Below are positions 46,466-56,259 of a DNA stretch of 64,000 nt, one piece after another. Position 1 is the stretch's first letter; each line of letters begins with the position of its first letter. This DNA comes from Candolleomyces eurysporus (taxonomy: Eukaryota; Basidiomycota; Agaricomycetes; Agaricales; Psathyrellaceae). The notes under the pieces were generated by a model that made no database searches, was not told the origin of the DNA, and saw only the letters and a program-made list of their open reading frames with translations. The DNA lies in assembly GCA_027579435.1 (NCBI GenBank), contig JANBPK010000737.1, positions 62,001-126,000 of the forward strand, given 5' to 3'. Position numbers and translations under genes: made by a program.

Positions 46466-46666
46466 TCAAATGTCTTCCTCTTCTACCTCCCCCTCTTGCC
46501 TAGCCATTCGCTTTGGCAAAACATCTCCATTCAGCACCTGTGGAACAGCAGCCAACGCTTTCTTTGCTACGTAGTTTGTAATGTAGTACACCACTCTGAA
46601 AGTAAGGGGTAAAGTAGCATCAGTAAACGTAACATTTTCTTTTGGTACTTTTTCAAGCGCTCTCAC
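46466..46666 (-). mobile_element. Possible Helitron-like helicase fragment
   Basis: A 66-residue frame contains VVYYITNYVAKKALAAVPQV. The (Y/F)YI-x-YxxKK pattern is what I associate with the N-terminal domain of basidiomycete Helitron replication/helicase proteins. No helicase motifs, termini or flanking coding sequence remain, so at best it is a relic. Adjacent A-rich sequence at 46680-46800 has no coding content. Confidence 0.3.
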
Positions 46667-47123
46667 ACGCCCTCAAGCCGAAAAAAAGCTGAAAAGTCAA
46701 GAGTCGACAAGTTGACGCTATTTTTGGCAAAAAGCTAAGCCAAATTTGGCGGGGGAATGGACCAAAAAAGCGCAAAAGTCTCAGAAAGAGCGAAAGTATT
46801 TTGTAGGTTTCCTGATGACTAGCGTGTTGAACAGCGTCAAAAGGGCGTGTCGATCCGGCTGGTCACGTCGAGGTTAGCGTGGGTGAACACGTTGGTCCCT
46901 TGATCGTTATTCCGCCGGAAAGGTAGCGACGAGAACAGGCCAGCTTTTATTATTTTGGGAATATGTGTAATTTCTAGGTCGATGGATAGACAGGTAGAAA
47001 GGATATGTTGATGTTTATTTGCACATAGAGGTGGATGTGGATGCTGAAAATGTGGGAATGAGTTACTAGGTAAAGTGAAAAAAATGCTGATTAAGCACAA
47101 GGAGGGGGGGGGGGTACTAAAGA

Positions 47124-47143
47124 CCCGCTACTAAAGTAGCGGG
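47124..47143. repeat. Perfect 9-bp inverted repeat beside poly-G
   Basis: cccgctact, loop aa, then agtagcggg. A G run (11 G) ends ten bases upstream. Could be a hairpin of a transposon end or simple structure; no function shown. Confidence 0.6.
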
Positions 47144-47482
47144 CATATCACGGTACTCGGAGAAGGAGAATTGCGTAGAATGACACGAAAGTACTGCAAT
47201 ATAGGTCACCACCATCTGCACAATATAGTCTAACCCAGTCGCACCCTTTCCCTTCGGAGCTTCAGGTGCATGCTAAGCCCATCTTTGTCGAGAGAAGTAT
47301 TATGAAGTGGGTGGTTCTTGGCGAATGATATTAACAAGCGATAATCAAGAACTAGGACTATGTATGTTAAAGGCAGAGAGGGTCAAAGCTCTTCGTACAT
47401 AACTCAGCATCGACCAAAAGCGAGTCAACCCTCCTTGTCCCCCGGCTCCTTCACACCACCCTAGTCCAAAGACGCCCCTTTA

Positions 47483-48179
47483 TTACTTGGGCGAAGGCGA
47501 GGGAATATCCTCAACCCGTTCAAATCGCGCAATCTCTCCGAGCCGCTTTTCCATATCCTCCGCGACCTTTTCCGCACTTCTAGCATCATGCAAGGGATAC
47601 GAAGGAAAGTTTCGGAGCTCCTCTCTGAGGAGGTCGTTGATGGTACGTCCATCAGCGGTCTTGCGAGACCCGTCGCCGACGATCCGGACCCACTCGGTGG
47701 CTAGGAGGTCCAATTCCGAGTCGCAATCATCAGTCAGAGAAAGAGATAGGAGTTTCATTAATTTGAGGGCGTACCCATGGGCTGACCGGCCTTTGAGGAG
47801 GACCCCTTGGCGGTATCGTTCGAGGCGTAACTGACAAGCGACACATAGCATTAGCATAGAATTAATACAGTGAACACGATACTCAAGCGATGGGACGAGG
47901 ACTCACGAGAACAACAAGCCGTTCTCCTCATAGTCATCCAGATTAGATTTGGCGTCTAGCTTCATGTGCCATTCTCTCTCGTTTTCGCGAGGAAGCGCGC
48001 CTAGAGCAGCAAAGCGACCGACGTCAAGTTAGCGGCGAGCAAAAGTATCATTAAGGTCCGCAGTCCAGACTTACCCCAAGCCCACCGGGAAAGCGATTCG
48101 GGTCAGGAGACACAACTAGGCGCCAGGGCCCAGCTTGATGTGTCTTGAGAGATTGGAGGGCACGTCGGAGAGGGTTCAT
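47483..48179 (-). CDS. Small protein of unknown function, possibly mitochondrial
   Basis: Three exons read well on the minus strand: MNPLRRALQSLKTHQAGPWR (ATG 48179) to PGGLG; ALPRENEREWHMKLDAKSNL to ENGLLFS; and LRLERYRQGVLLKGRSAHGY to DIPSPSPK (TAA 47483-47485). The basic, Ser/Thr-containing N-terminus without acidic residues could be a mitochondrial import signal. GTAAGT, CTCTAG, GTGAGT and TGTCAG sites are present, but the phases do not fit: the middle exon is 94 bases, so both joins are off by one base. Either bases are missing (GGGG at 48073-48076 is a candidate) or the middle exon is skipped, which would keep frame. No family recognised; about 210 residues. Confidence 0.55.
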
Positions 48180-48777
48180 GGCGTATAGATAACAGGAGCG
48201 AGTGAGTTGAGGTGTCCAAGGACGAGCCCGCGTATTTAATCTCTTCCTCGTGGCTGTTCCTGTTTCAAAGTAAAATTTCTAGGGGTGCACAAACGATCGG
48301 GTCGACTCAGTTGTTCCAGATTATCAAGAAAAAAAAGGTCGAGCCCTAAAATTACAGTTTCTTTCATTCTTTTCGTCCCCAATAATCATAAAATAAAATG
48401 AACAACAACAATCGAGATCAGGAGCAAAGCACCCCTGAAGGCTTGACCACGAAGAAAAGCTTGTCGTTTTTAGTACCAAATCAAAGAACGATAACAGGTA
48501 GAGCGAGCAGAAAAGAGAGGAATACGACAAGGGTGCGTGGTGTGGGCAGCGGGTCACTAAACATTTTCGTAAGGAAAAAAGAAGGAAAAGCAATGTAAAA
48601 GTCATCGGGTACAAGGGGTCTGGAGAAGCAAGAAAATGAAGCAGAAGCGATGCAATGGATAGATCAATGGAGGGAAAATATGCCGTTGGTTAGTATGTAT
48701 GTATGTATGTGCGATGGAAACCGATGGAAGTGGAAGTGGTATGGATTTCGCATGAGTTGTGCCTGAGCTAGCACCCC
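48180..48777. other. Intergenic: promoter of the small gene, 3' side of ILV2
   Basis: Contains a tatg microsatellite (48693-48711). No gene seen. Confidence 0.5.
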
Positions 48778-51106
48778 CTATTTTCTCAACAACGAAGGAT
48801 GGAGCAACTGCTCATGGAGAGCTTTGCCGGCGGGGACCTAAACGATCAAACACCCATCAGTCAAACACGCTCTAATCATAACGGCAATGGAAGAGGAAAA
48901 CGTACCATAGGGAACACATGCTCATCCTTCTCCACAATACACTCCATCACCACCGGTTTCGAGTTATCATACTCCAAGAACTCCTTCATCTTTGCGGGGA
49001 GCTCTTCAGCACTGTTACACCGGATCGCATGGACGCCCATAGCCTTTGCGAGCAACACAAAGTCGGGGTTGGTCATCCTGGTGTGCGAGTAACGCTTCTC
49101 ATAGAACAGATCTGGACGAGGGGTTCGAAATCAGCACGGGGATCACGAGAGGGCTGAAGATGATGACGCACCTTGCCATTGCAACACCATTCCCTGGAAT
49201 TCGTTGTTCAAGATGAGGACCTTGACGCCGATGCCGTATTGCGAGGCGGTGGCTAGCTCCATGGCAGTCATACTGAAAGAAGCATCACCGTCAATATCGA
49301 CGACCGTCTTGTTGGGAGCTGCGACCTTGGCACCGATGGCGGCAGGCAGACCGAAGCCCATGGTCTGTAGAGGGGGTATAGTTAGTCAAGTTATGCTGCG
49401 CTAAAAGGAGAAAGCGAACGTACACCCAAGCCACCAGAGGTAACCATCGAACGAGGATGCTTCCATCGATAATGCTGAGCAGCCCACATCTGATGCTGTC
49501 CAACACCCGTCGCAATGATAACTTCATCCTTCTTCTCCTGCGTCTGCTTCTCCAACTCCTCCACAACCTCCTGCGGCTTCATCTTCTCGCCTGGGCCGCT
49601 CGTCACGAAGGTGAACGGATAGTCCTTCTTCCACTTCTTGATCGTGTCGAACCACTCCTTCCTAGGAGTGGCCTTGATGAGGGGTACCAAAGCCGACATA
49701 TTGGCCACAACGTCTCCAAGGATAGGAATATTCGCCTGCACGACCTTGTTCAGATTCTTCGGCTGGATCTCGAAATGGATGATCCCTCCTCGTCCCTCTC
49801 TCGCAGCTGCCTTGGCACCAGGCGCAAACGAGGACAGCGTGCCCGTCACACGATCATCGAATCGTGCTCCCAACGCGATGATGACATCGGCTCCCTGCAT
49901 CGCCAGATTGGCATAGGCGCTACCGTGCATACCGAGCATATGCAAACTCTTCTCGCTCGTCTCGTCAAAGGCACCGAGGCCCTGGAGGGTAGTGCACACG
50001 GGGATGTTGCCATTCTCCGCGAGCTCAGCGAGGAACTTGGGCCCCATAGGCGACGACAACACGCCATTCCCAGCGTAGATCACCGGACGCTGAGCCTGGT
50101 TGATGAGCTGTGCAGCCTGCTCGATGCACTGCATCTCTACNGGGGGGTTCGGGGGATTGCAAGAAATGGTTCGGCAACCCGAGGTTGATTCCCGGGGTGG
50201 TGGCCCTGTAGGGCAAGGGCGTGGTCAACACACCCGCCGTCACGTCTTTCGGCAAATCGACGAGGACGGGTCCTGGACGACCTGAGGTGGCGATCTTGAA
50301 GGCTTCGTTGATTCTCCGGGGAAGTTCAGCAATGTCTTTGACCATCACGTTCCACTTGGTGCAGCTTCTCGAGATGCCCACGACGTCGGCCTCCTGGAAA
50401 GCATCGGAGCCAATGGCGGAGGTGGCTACCTGACCAGAGAATACGACCAAGGGTATGCCATCACTGAGCGCGTCTTGCATTGGGGTGATAACGTTAGTTG
50501 CACCCGGTCCGGAGGTGACGAGAACGACACCAGGGAGTCCGGACACACGAGCGTAGCCTTCAGCCATGTGCCCTGCACCCTGCTCGTGTCTCGGGAGGAC
50601 GAAATCGAAATGGGGTGATTTGTAGATGGCATCGAATACCGGAAGAATAGCTCCACCAGGGTACCCAAAGATGTGTTTTACGCCGTGTCGAAGCATCATC
50701 TCATGGAAAATTTGACCACCGGTGAGACCGACAAAGGTGTGGTCCAGAGGTGCATCTGGGGAGGGTCCGGGGCCGTTCAGAGGGGTAGAGGTCGATGGAA
50801 GTTTGACGCCTGTTGTGGCTGGATTTGGGACCTTGAACGAGCTCGGTGCGGGGCGTCTATCATGGACCACATGGTCAGTGCGTGCGGGTATGTATCTGAG
50901 ATGATGACTTACGCCGCGGGTGCAGCGGTCGCATTGGACACAGTGGACCTGCTGATATGCCTCGCATGCTCCCTGACTCTCGACTTGGCGTCGACGATGG
51001 AGGGCGCTGCTGCCGACGATCCAGCCTTGGTGGATTTTGCGCGGGCGAACGACAGCGTCGCTTTTGTGGTGCCGTTTACACGGATTTTTGAAGCTGGAAT
51101 AGCCAT
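48778..51106 (-). CDS. ILV2: Acetolactate synthase catalytic subunit, mitochondrial
   Basis: First common enzyme of valine, leucine and isoleucine synthesis: condenses two pyruvates, or pyruvate with 2-ketobutyrate, using ThDP, Mg and FAD. ATG 51106 starts [20 protein letters not shown], a basic Ser/Thr/Ala-rich mitochondrial targeting region across a first intron. The core begins [32 protein letters not shown] and [14 protein letters not shown] include the ThDP-activating Glu. Next are [64 protein letters not shown] and the ThDP/Mg motif [15 protein letters not shown]...NNEFQGM; the end is [18 protein letters not shown] 48778-48780. N at 50141 beside six G breaks the frame; without it PEPP joins [10 protein letters not shown]. 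Normal family length, about 690 residues. Activity also needs a small subunit (ILV6), not in this window. Confidence 0.95.
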
Positions 51107-51304
51107 GACTGGGCGAGGGAGGACCCAAGGGAAACCGAGAGAGAGAAAGAGAGAGAAAGTCGGTGGAGAAAACAACCAGTAAAGCCCGCCAACTTTTTCA
51201 AATGCACAGGTCAATGACTCGATGATGCCCAGACCGGCCGATTCCTCCCTTTCGGCGGCTCCTCGGCCGAACAACAATCACCTGATCCCGCTCCATCTCT
51301 GCCG

Positions 51305-51410
51305 CGAAATTGGAATTTGGCACTTGCCAATTGGAGCCCGGTTCTTTACTCATGTCAGGGTCATTTGAGTCCTCGTATACCAAAATGATCAGTCTACCAT
51401 TCTGTTTCGT
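51305..51410. repeat. Diverged repeat, copy a (partner 52610-52745)
   Basis: Shares ttggc-cttgcca-ttgg-.c.cgg.tct.tactc.tg.ca and, further on, gatcag.ct.c.attc.gtt. Clearly related but with many substitutions. Confidence 0.5.
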
Positions 51411-52609
51411 CAAACACGCTTATGATCATGAATTGGAGCCTGAGGCTAGGGCTTAGGGTGCTGATAGACCCTGAGTACCAAGGTTAGTTTGACTCTTACC
51501 CTTGGCTCAGGTGTCGACTCTAGGGGTTCAAGTAAAGGGCCCGTGCACTATAAATTCAGCACTGGTGATATACGGTTCTCATCAGATGAAAGGCAGTATA
51601 CAATGGCAGCCTTGGAGCAGGGTCACCTGGTGTGCTAGTATGGTTGGGCGTCGTACTATCAGATTAGATTCGCGCTGGGTATTTTAGAGATCTGGACCGG
51701 ATAAACAACTCACCATTCAATGAATCCGTTTATGTTGAAAGTAGTCTCCGTTGCTGACCTTATGACTGATGATGAGTCGATCTATGTTGGAAGGAAAGCA
51801 TGAGGATGAATTAAACTTTTCAAATATTCGAGACCTGGCTCGTCTTCTATAGGGGTTCTGGCGACTTGCAACGTGCATCGTGCACATGGGCGACGGTCGG
51901 GGTTCATTAAGTCTCGCCAGACGAGACATGCCCAGCGAGCTTCGTATTCTCCTTACGAATAATAAATATCCTGGCCTTGATTGGTATATGTCTCAGCGAT
52001 CTTGGCAGTGCATTCGTCTTGGGTATCAATCTGCCCGCTGCCATCTTGAAGGAAGAAGACAGAGGACGAGAGTGATGAGAAACAGAAACAGAAAAAGAAA
52101 AAACCNAAAAAAAGGAGCCAGCTGAACGCTCTGTGCTACCTGATCGCGTATATGCGAACAGTGAGGGTGTTTCTAGCCTTGATCGCTTTCTTTCAGTAAT
52201 AAATGTGCTTTCAGAAACATCTTAGATAACCGGCTAACATTCTCGGCGTTTGTGCGCATCTTTATTTATCTGGCCGCTGCTGCCATCTTGAGGAATAAAA
52301 AGCTTGAGAGATACCCGCTTGGACATAGGCGATGATATTGAGAGTGTAAAACATCCACAGAGAGAGCGAGTTGAGCGCACTATCCCAACCTTTAGCGCAT
52401 ATATGAAATTAACCGTTCTTGGAGCAAGACCAGGAGTAAGAGCAAAAGAGAAAGCAAGATGAAAGAGGCGCGCGACTCAAGCGCTTGGGAGCGGAAAATC
52501 AAAACGCGTACACATGTGCAAATATCGCTGGCCCGCGTGATCATGACTTATTTAAAGGAGGGAGGCAAATCATACCACTTGGCTGTTCCCTAGAGCGCTC
52601 CGTTAGATC

Positions 52610-52745
52610 TACTTTGGCGCTTGCCAACTGGAACACGGCTCTGTACTCGTGCCACTTGGACAGTAGAGAGCTGTGTCGAGAGGACTCAGAGGAGGTACCC
52701 GTGGTTATATCCAGATTCCATGATCAGACTGCTATTCCGTTCGGG
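52610..52745. repeat. Diverged repeat, copy b
   Basis: Partner of 51305-51410, same orientation. The partner's minus-strand frame reads NWQVPNSNFAAEMERD; here that frame is broken by stops. Confidence 0.5.
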
Positions 52746-53169
52746 TAAACTGTAAAGATGAGGCCGCCGAAGAGACGACCAAAAGTAGCGGGGGGTATGT
52801 CAAGAGCGTCCAATGCAAGTGGAGAGTATGTACAACGAATGACGAGAACGAAGAGTACGGCAGATAAAGGAAAGGGGAGTAACGATCGACGACTCGGGAG
52901 CGCATGGATGCAAAATAATGAAAAGGAGCCACAAGCCCGATCGCAAACGCGGACTCGGAGGGCGGAATCGACGACGACGGGGTTGGGTTGGGTATGCGTA
53001 TAAGGGGTACCTGGCTGGTGACCGGTGATGTATGTTACAATAATGACTATAGTACAAGAAATGCGTGCGGTGAGGCGTGTCTCTGTAACAGTCCGTCAGC
53101 GGCAAGCACAATGCACGAGAACGCAGGAAGAATCACTCACAAGATAGAATAGAGTTAATCATAAAAATA

Positions 53170-54004
53170 TCATCTCGAATTCCGATTCCGATCGTGCGTG
53201 GAGTCCGATTTCGGTTTGAGGTTGTATGGGTCGTGGTTACGAGAGGCCTTCCCATGAAGATGGTCTGAGGTTTTCGAGCGTTCAGGCTACAACGGCGGAT
53301 AACATGTCAGACAGAAAGCCCCAATAGACGAAGGAGGAAGAAGGGGGTGGAGACGAGAAGGCGAAAGTGGGGGAGGTGGGAGTGGAGGAGCAACGCACCT
53401 TTGATATTGACGGTTCTTTACAGGAAGAACCCTCCGAGGAAGCAGCAGATGAAGGCCGTTTTTCCTTTTCGTTTTCCGACTTTTCTCTCGAGCTTCCACT
53501 ATCACGATGTCGCCGGGACCGGTGTGGTGAATTCGACGAGGTCGATGATGCCGGCTTATGATCACGGCGGTGGTGTCTGTGCTTCCTTTCCTGCTTCGAG
53601 GTGCTGTTCACTCCATGTTCCAAGTCCCCTTGTGCTTGCCCGTTGCCGCTCTCTTCCCGTCTCCTCCGTCTTCGTACTTGGAACCAAACCACACCAACGA
53701 CTGCAGCGAAAACAGCAACTGTCCGCACCAATTATAGACAGAGTCAGTCGGAGAATAGATTCAGAAGCATAAGAAAGCTCACCAAAGATTGCTGCCAACG
53801 CTGCTTCCCAAGCAGTTCCCAGGTGTCCTGAACTAGGACTGAGTGACATAGAACGTCAGTAACGGGCGGGCGAAAGAAAAAAGCGAAACGCCAAAGAGAG
53901 AGATAATGGGACGGAAGAGAGTTCGGAAATGGACCCGAGTCGCGGTAGCGTCCTTTTCTTCTTAAACTTCTGCTCACTCACCCTAGTTCTGAGGAAGCGG
54001 CCAT
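53170..54004 (-). CDS. Small single-pass membrane protein with RS/His-rich tail
   Basis: Four exons on the minus strand, all phases consistent. MAASSELG (ATG 54004) joins PSSGHLGTAWEAALAAIF, which joins VAVFAAVVGVVWFQV to form one transmembrane helix. A strongly basic stretch RRRRRREES follows, then a long hydrophilic tail rich in Ser, His, Arg and Lys (KQERKHRHHRRDHKP, HRSRRHRDSGSSREKSENE). The last exon reads PERSKTSDHLHGKASRNHDP and ends NRNSR, TGA 53170-53172. About 180 residues, tail probably cytosolic or nucleoplasmic by the positive-inside rule. No family recognised. Confidence 0.7.
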
Positions 54005-54777
54005 TCGGGGATAGAGGGTTGATCTATATATGTTGACAAACGACTTGCCAAGAGTATTTGGGCCAGCCAGGAAAGCAAGGAGGGGAAGGGGGAGGGACAC
54101 AGCTGCAGTTCCAGAGGACACGGTACGTATCACGGACGTCGTCGAGGGTCGAACGGGGGGAAGAGAAACTTCTGCCTGAGCCTTTATATCATAGTTGAAC
54201 CCAAGGACGTCTGGGCGACCAAGAAAGCGGGCATGCCAAGCCAGAACTTCTCGTAGGGGATTCAAACCCAAGACGTCCCACACTATATGTGTGCGCCAAG
54301 TCTCGACCGACGCGGGCTTGGCTACGGCTTGTTGCCAATGACACAGGAAAAGCCCAGCGGGGACAAGACATTGGTGTCAGCTGTAAGAGAATCGGTAGTC
54401 CTTTGGGTTAGATAGCGTAGCCAAGTGTACACTAAGGGATAGCCATGTCAACAAGACGCTGATTTGAATTTTTCTGGATCGCTTACGGTACGCTTGCTGT
54501 GGGTTCCAAGAGAGCCTTGACTTGACCGCTTTATCATCCCTTCTCGGATTTCTTGGGCCTTCGCCTTTGTATTTGTCTTGAGTTCCACTGCGGACTAGTA
54601 CGCCGGCCAGTTCTTCTCATCTCATAAATACCGAGTTCAACGAGTTGAGCTTGGGCGTTGTTGATGGAGATGGGGAAATGGATGTCGGGTTCGATCCGGT
54701 GACGGCATGCTGGGTCATTCCGGCCTTTGCGGTGTCGGACCACTGTATCCTGGATCTCACCCGCAACGACGTCAGCC
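54005..54777. other. Divergent promoter region of the small membrane gene and FAHD1-like gene
   Basis: The frame of the small membrane gene stays open upstream to about 54283, but I see no reason to start there. A pair of similar words (gacgtcttggg and gacgtccttgggtt, minus strand) lies near 54200-54280. No other gene seen. Confidence 0.45.
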
Positions 54778-55964
54778 ATGTCTTCATTCCTCCGGAACGG
54801 TAAAAAGGTGAGTATGCACAATTGAACCCCGGCATAGTATGTGTATTGACATTGGAGAAACCCATATGTTGTAGATTGTAGCCATTGGGCGTAACTACGC
54901 TGCACATGCAAAGGAATTGGGGAATGCCGTACCCAAGGAACCGTTCTTCTTCCTGAAGCCTACGTCGAGTTATGTCGAGTCTGGAGGCAAGGTTGAAATT
55001 CCACAAGGTGTCGTAGCACACCACGAAGGTCACAATTGCTTTCTTGTTCGTGTACTCACCAGCTGACCCATACACACGTTCTTAGTCGAACTTGGAGTGG
55101 TGATAGGCAAGACGGGTCGAGACATCTCGCAAGCAGATGCCAAGTCGCATATCTCAGGGTACAGTAAGTCCACCGTTTGCTCTTGTCCTCACTTAAATAA
55201 TGTCTTAATTCGACCCACTTTTCGACTCGGCAAGCCTTGGCGGTGGACATGACCGCACGGAACATCCAGGACAAGGTAAAAAAGGCAGGCTTACCCTGGA
55301 GCTCAGCGAAAGGATTTGATACGTTTACTCCCGTTGGGTGCGTATTCTCTTGTCTTTTTCTGTTTCCTCAACAATAATATAAATATAAACAGGCCGTTCA
55401 TCCCCAAGGATGCAATTTCGGACCCAGACAACCTCCGGCTCAAACTCCAAGTACGCTTTCGATTCGCTTTTGCTCTTGTCCTTGCCCTTTCCATTTCGCC
55501 TTCTGCATTCCCTCTCCCTCTTGCCTTGACCATCGCTTCTTACGGACGTCTTGGAAATTATAGATCAATGGCGTGACGAAGCAAGACGGACCTACATCCG
55601 ATATGATGTTCAAGATCCCACAGCTTATAGAACATGTTTCTTCTATAATGACTCTGGAGGTGCGTTGTTTGCCTTCCTTGCCCTCCGTTTCTCGCTCGCT
55701 CATTTACCCTCTCACTCACTCGGCATCCAACTTTTTCGATCTCTCTCTGGCCCAACCTCCGGCTCTCGCCTCTCCCTTATTCGGGTGTGATGTGATCTTC
55801 AGGAAGGAGACGTCGTCCTCACAGGCACCCCACCCGGTGTTGGCGAGGTCAAAGCAGGCGACTTTGTTGAGTGCTCTTTGGCAGACTCGGAAGGGAAAGA
55901 GCTCTCCAAGATCGTGTTCAACGCTGTACAGCGACAGGGTGGGTACAAGTTCCAGAGCGAGTGA
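54778..55964 (+). CDS. FAHD1: FAHD1-like acylpyruvase / oxaloacetate decarboxylase
   Basis: Fumarylacetoacetate-hydrolase superfamily enzyme; eukaryotic FAHD1 cleaves acylpyruvates and decarboxylates oxaloacetate, usually in mitochondria. Exons read [10 protein letters not shown] (ATG 54778), then [17 protein letters not shown] and [12 protein letters not shown], then [102 protein letters not shown] and [20 protein letters not shown], ending KFQSE, TGA 55962-55964. The metal-binding acidic residues in the HHE/VELG segments and the GTP-x-GVG motif are present. About seven exons, about 245 residues, normal for FAHD1. Convergent with the SAPS gene. Confidence 0.9.
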
Positions 55965-56259
55965 TTGAGGATTCGGGTTGAATTCCTGAGGGCCCTATTG
56001 CATACCTACGTCCGGAGAATTGGGATAGTGGAAGCTGTGGTAGGCCAGTTATTTAGAGTGAATAAATATTACACGAGTTGCACGAGCTATATCTCTACAC
56101 GACGTTGAAAGAGTCTAAGGGGCTCCATGGACGAGGACGTCAAGATAAATATCTACATCGCTATGTACATACCGCGAGGTCTGATACTACATACAATCAA
56201 TCAAGTTCATTACTCGTACAAGGAAAAGGAAAGCAGCTAATTGACCCTATGTAATACTA

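Larger units (their letters stand above)
45930..47482. other. 1.5 kb intergenic region with transposon scrap and hairpin
   Basis: Holds the Helitron-like fragment at 46466-46666, a poly-G run at 47104-47114 and a perfect hairpin at 47124-47143. A short plus-strand frame from ATG 46026 (MVVAIW, then a GTAAGT intron to TVMPLTEHKIPD) is protein-like but unsupported. Confidence 0.45.
51107..53169. other. 2 kb intergenic region with diverged internal repeats
   Basis: ILV2 promoter at the left. A segment at 51305-51410 resembles 52610-52745, and gctgccatcttga occurs at about 52037 and 52277. N at 52086 sits beside A runs. No convincing exon on either strand. Confidence 0.5.

Noticed and set aside
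54240..54280. gggtttgaatccc on the minus strand, another T-loop-like word
   Set aside because: The rest of a tRNA cloverleaf cannot be built around it and no acceptor-stem partner exists.
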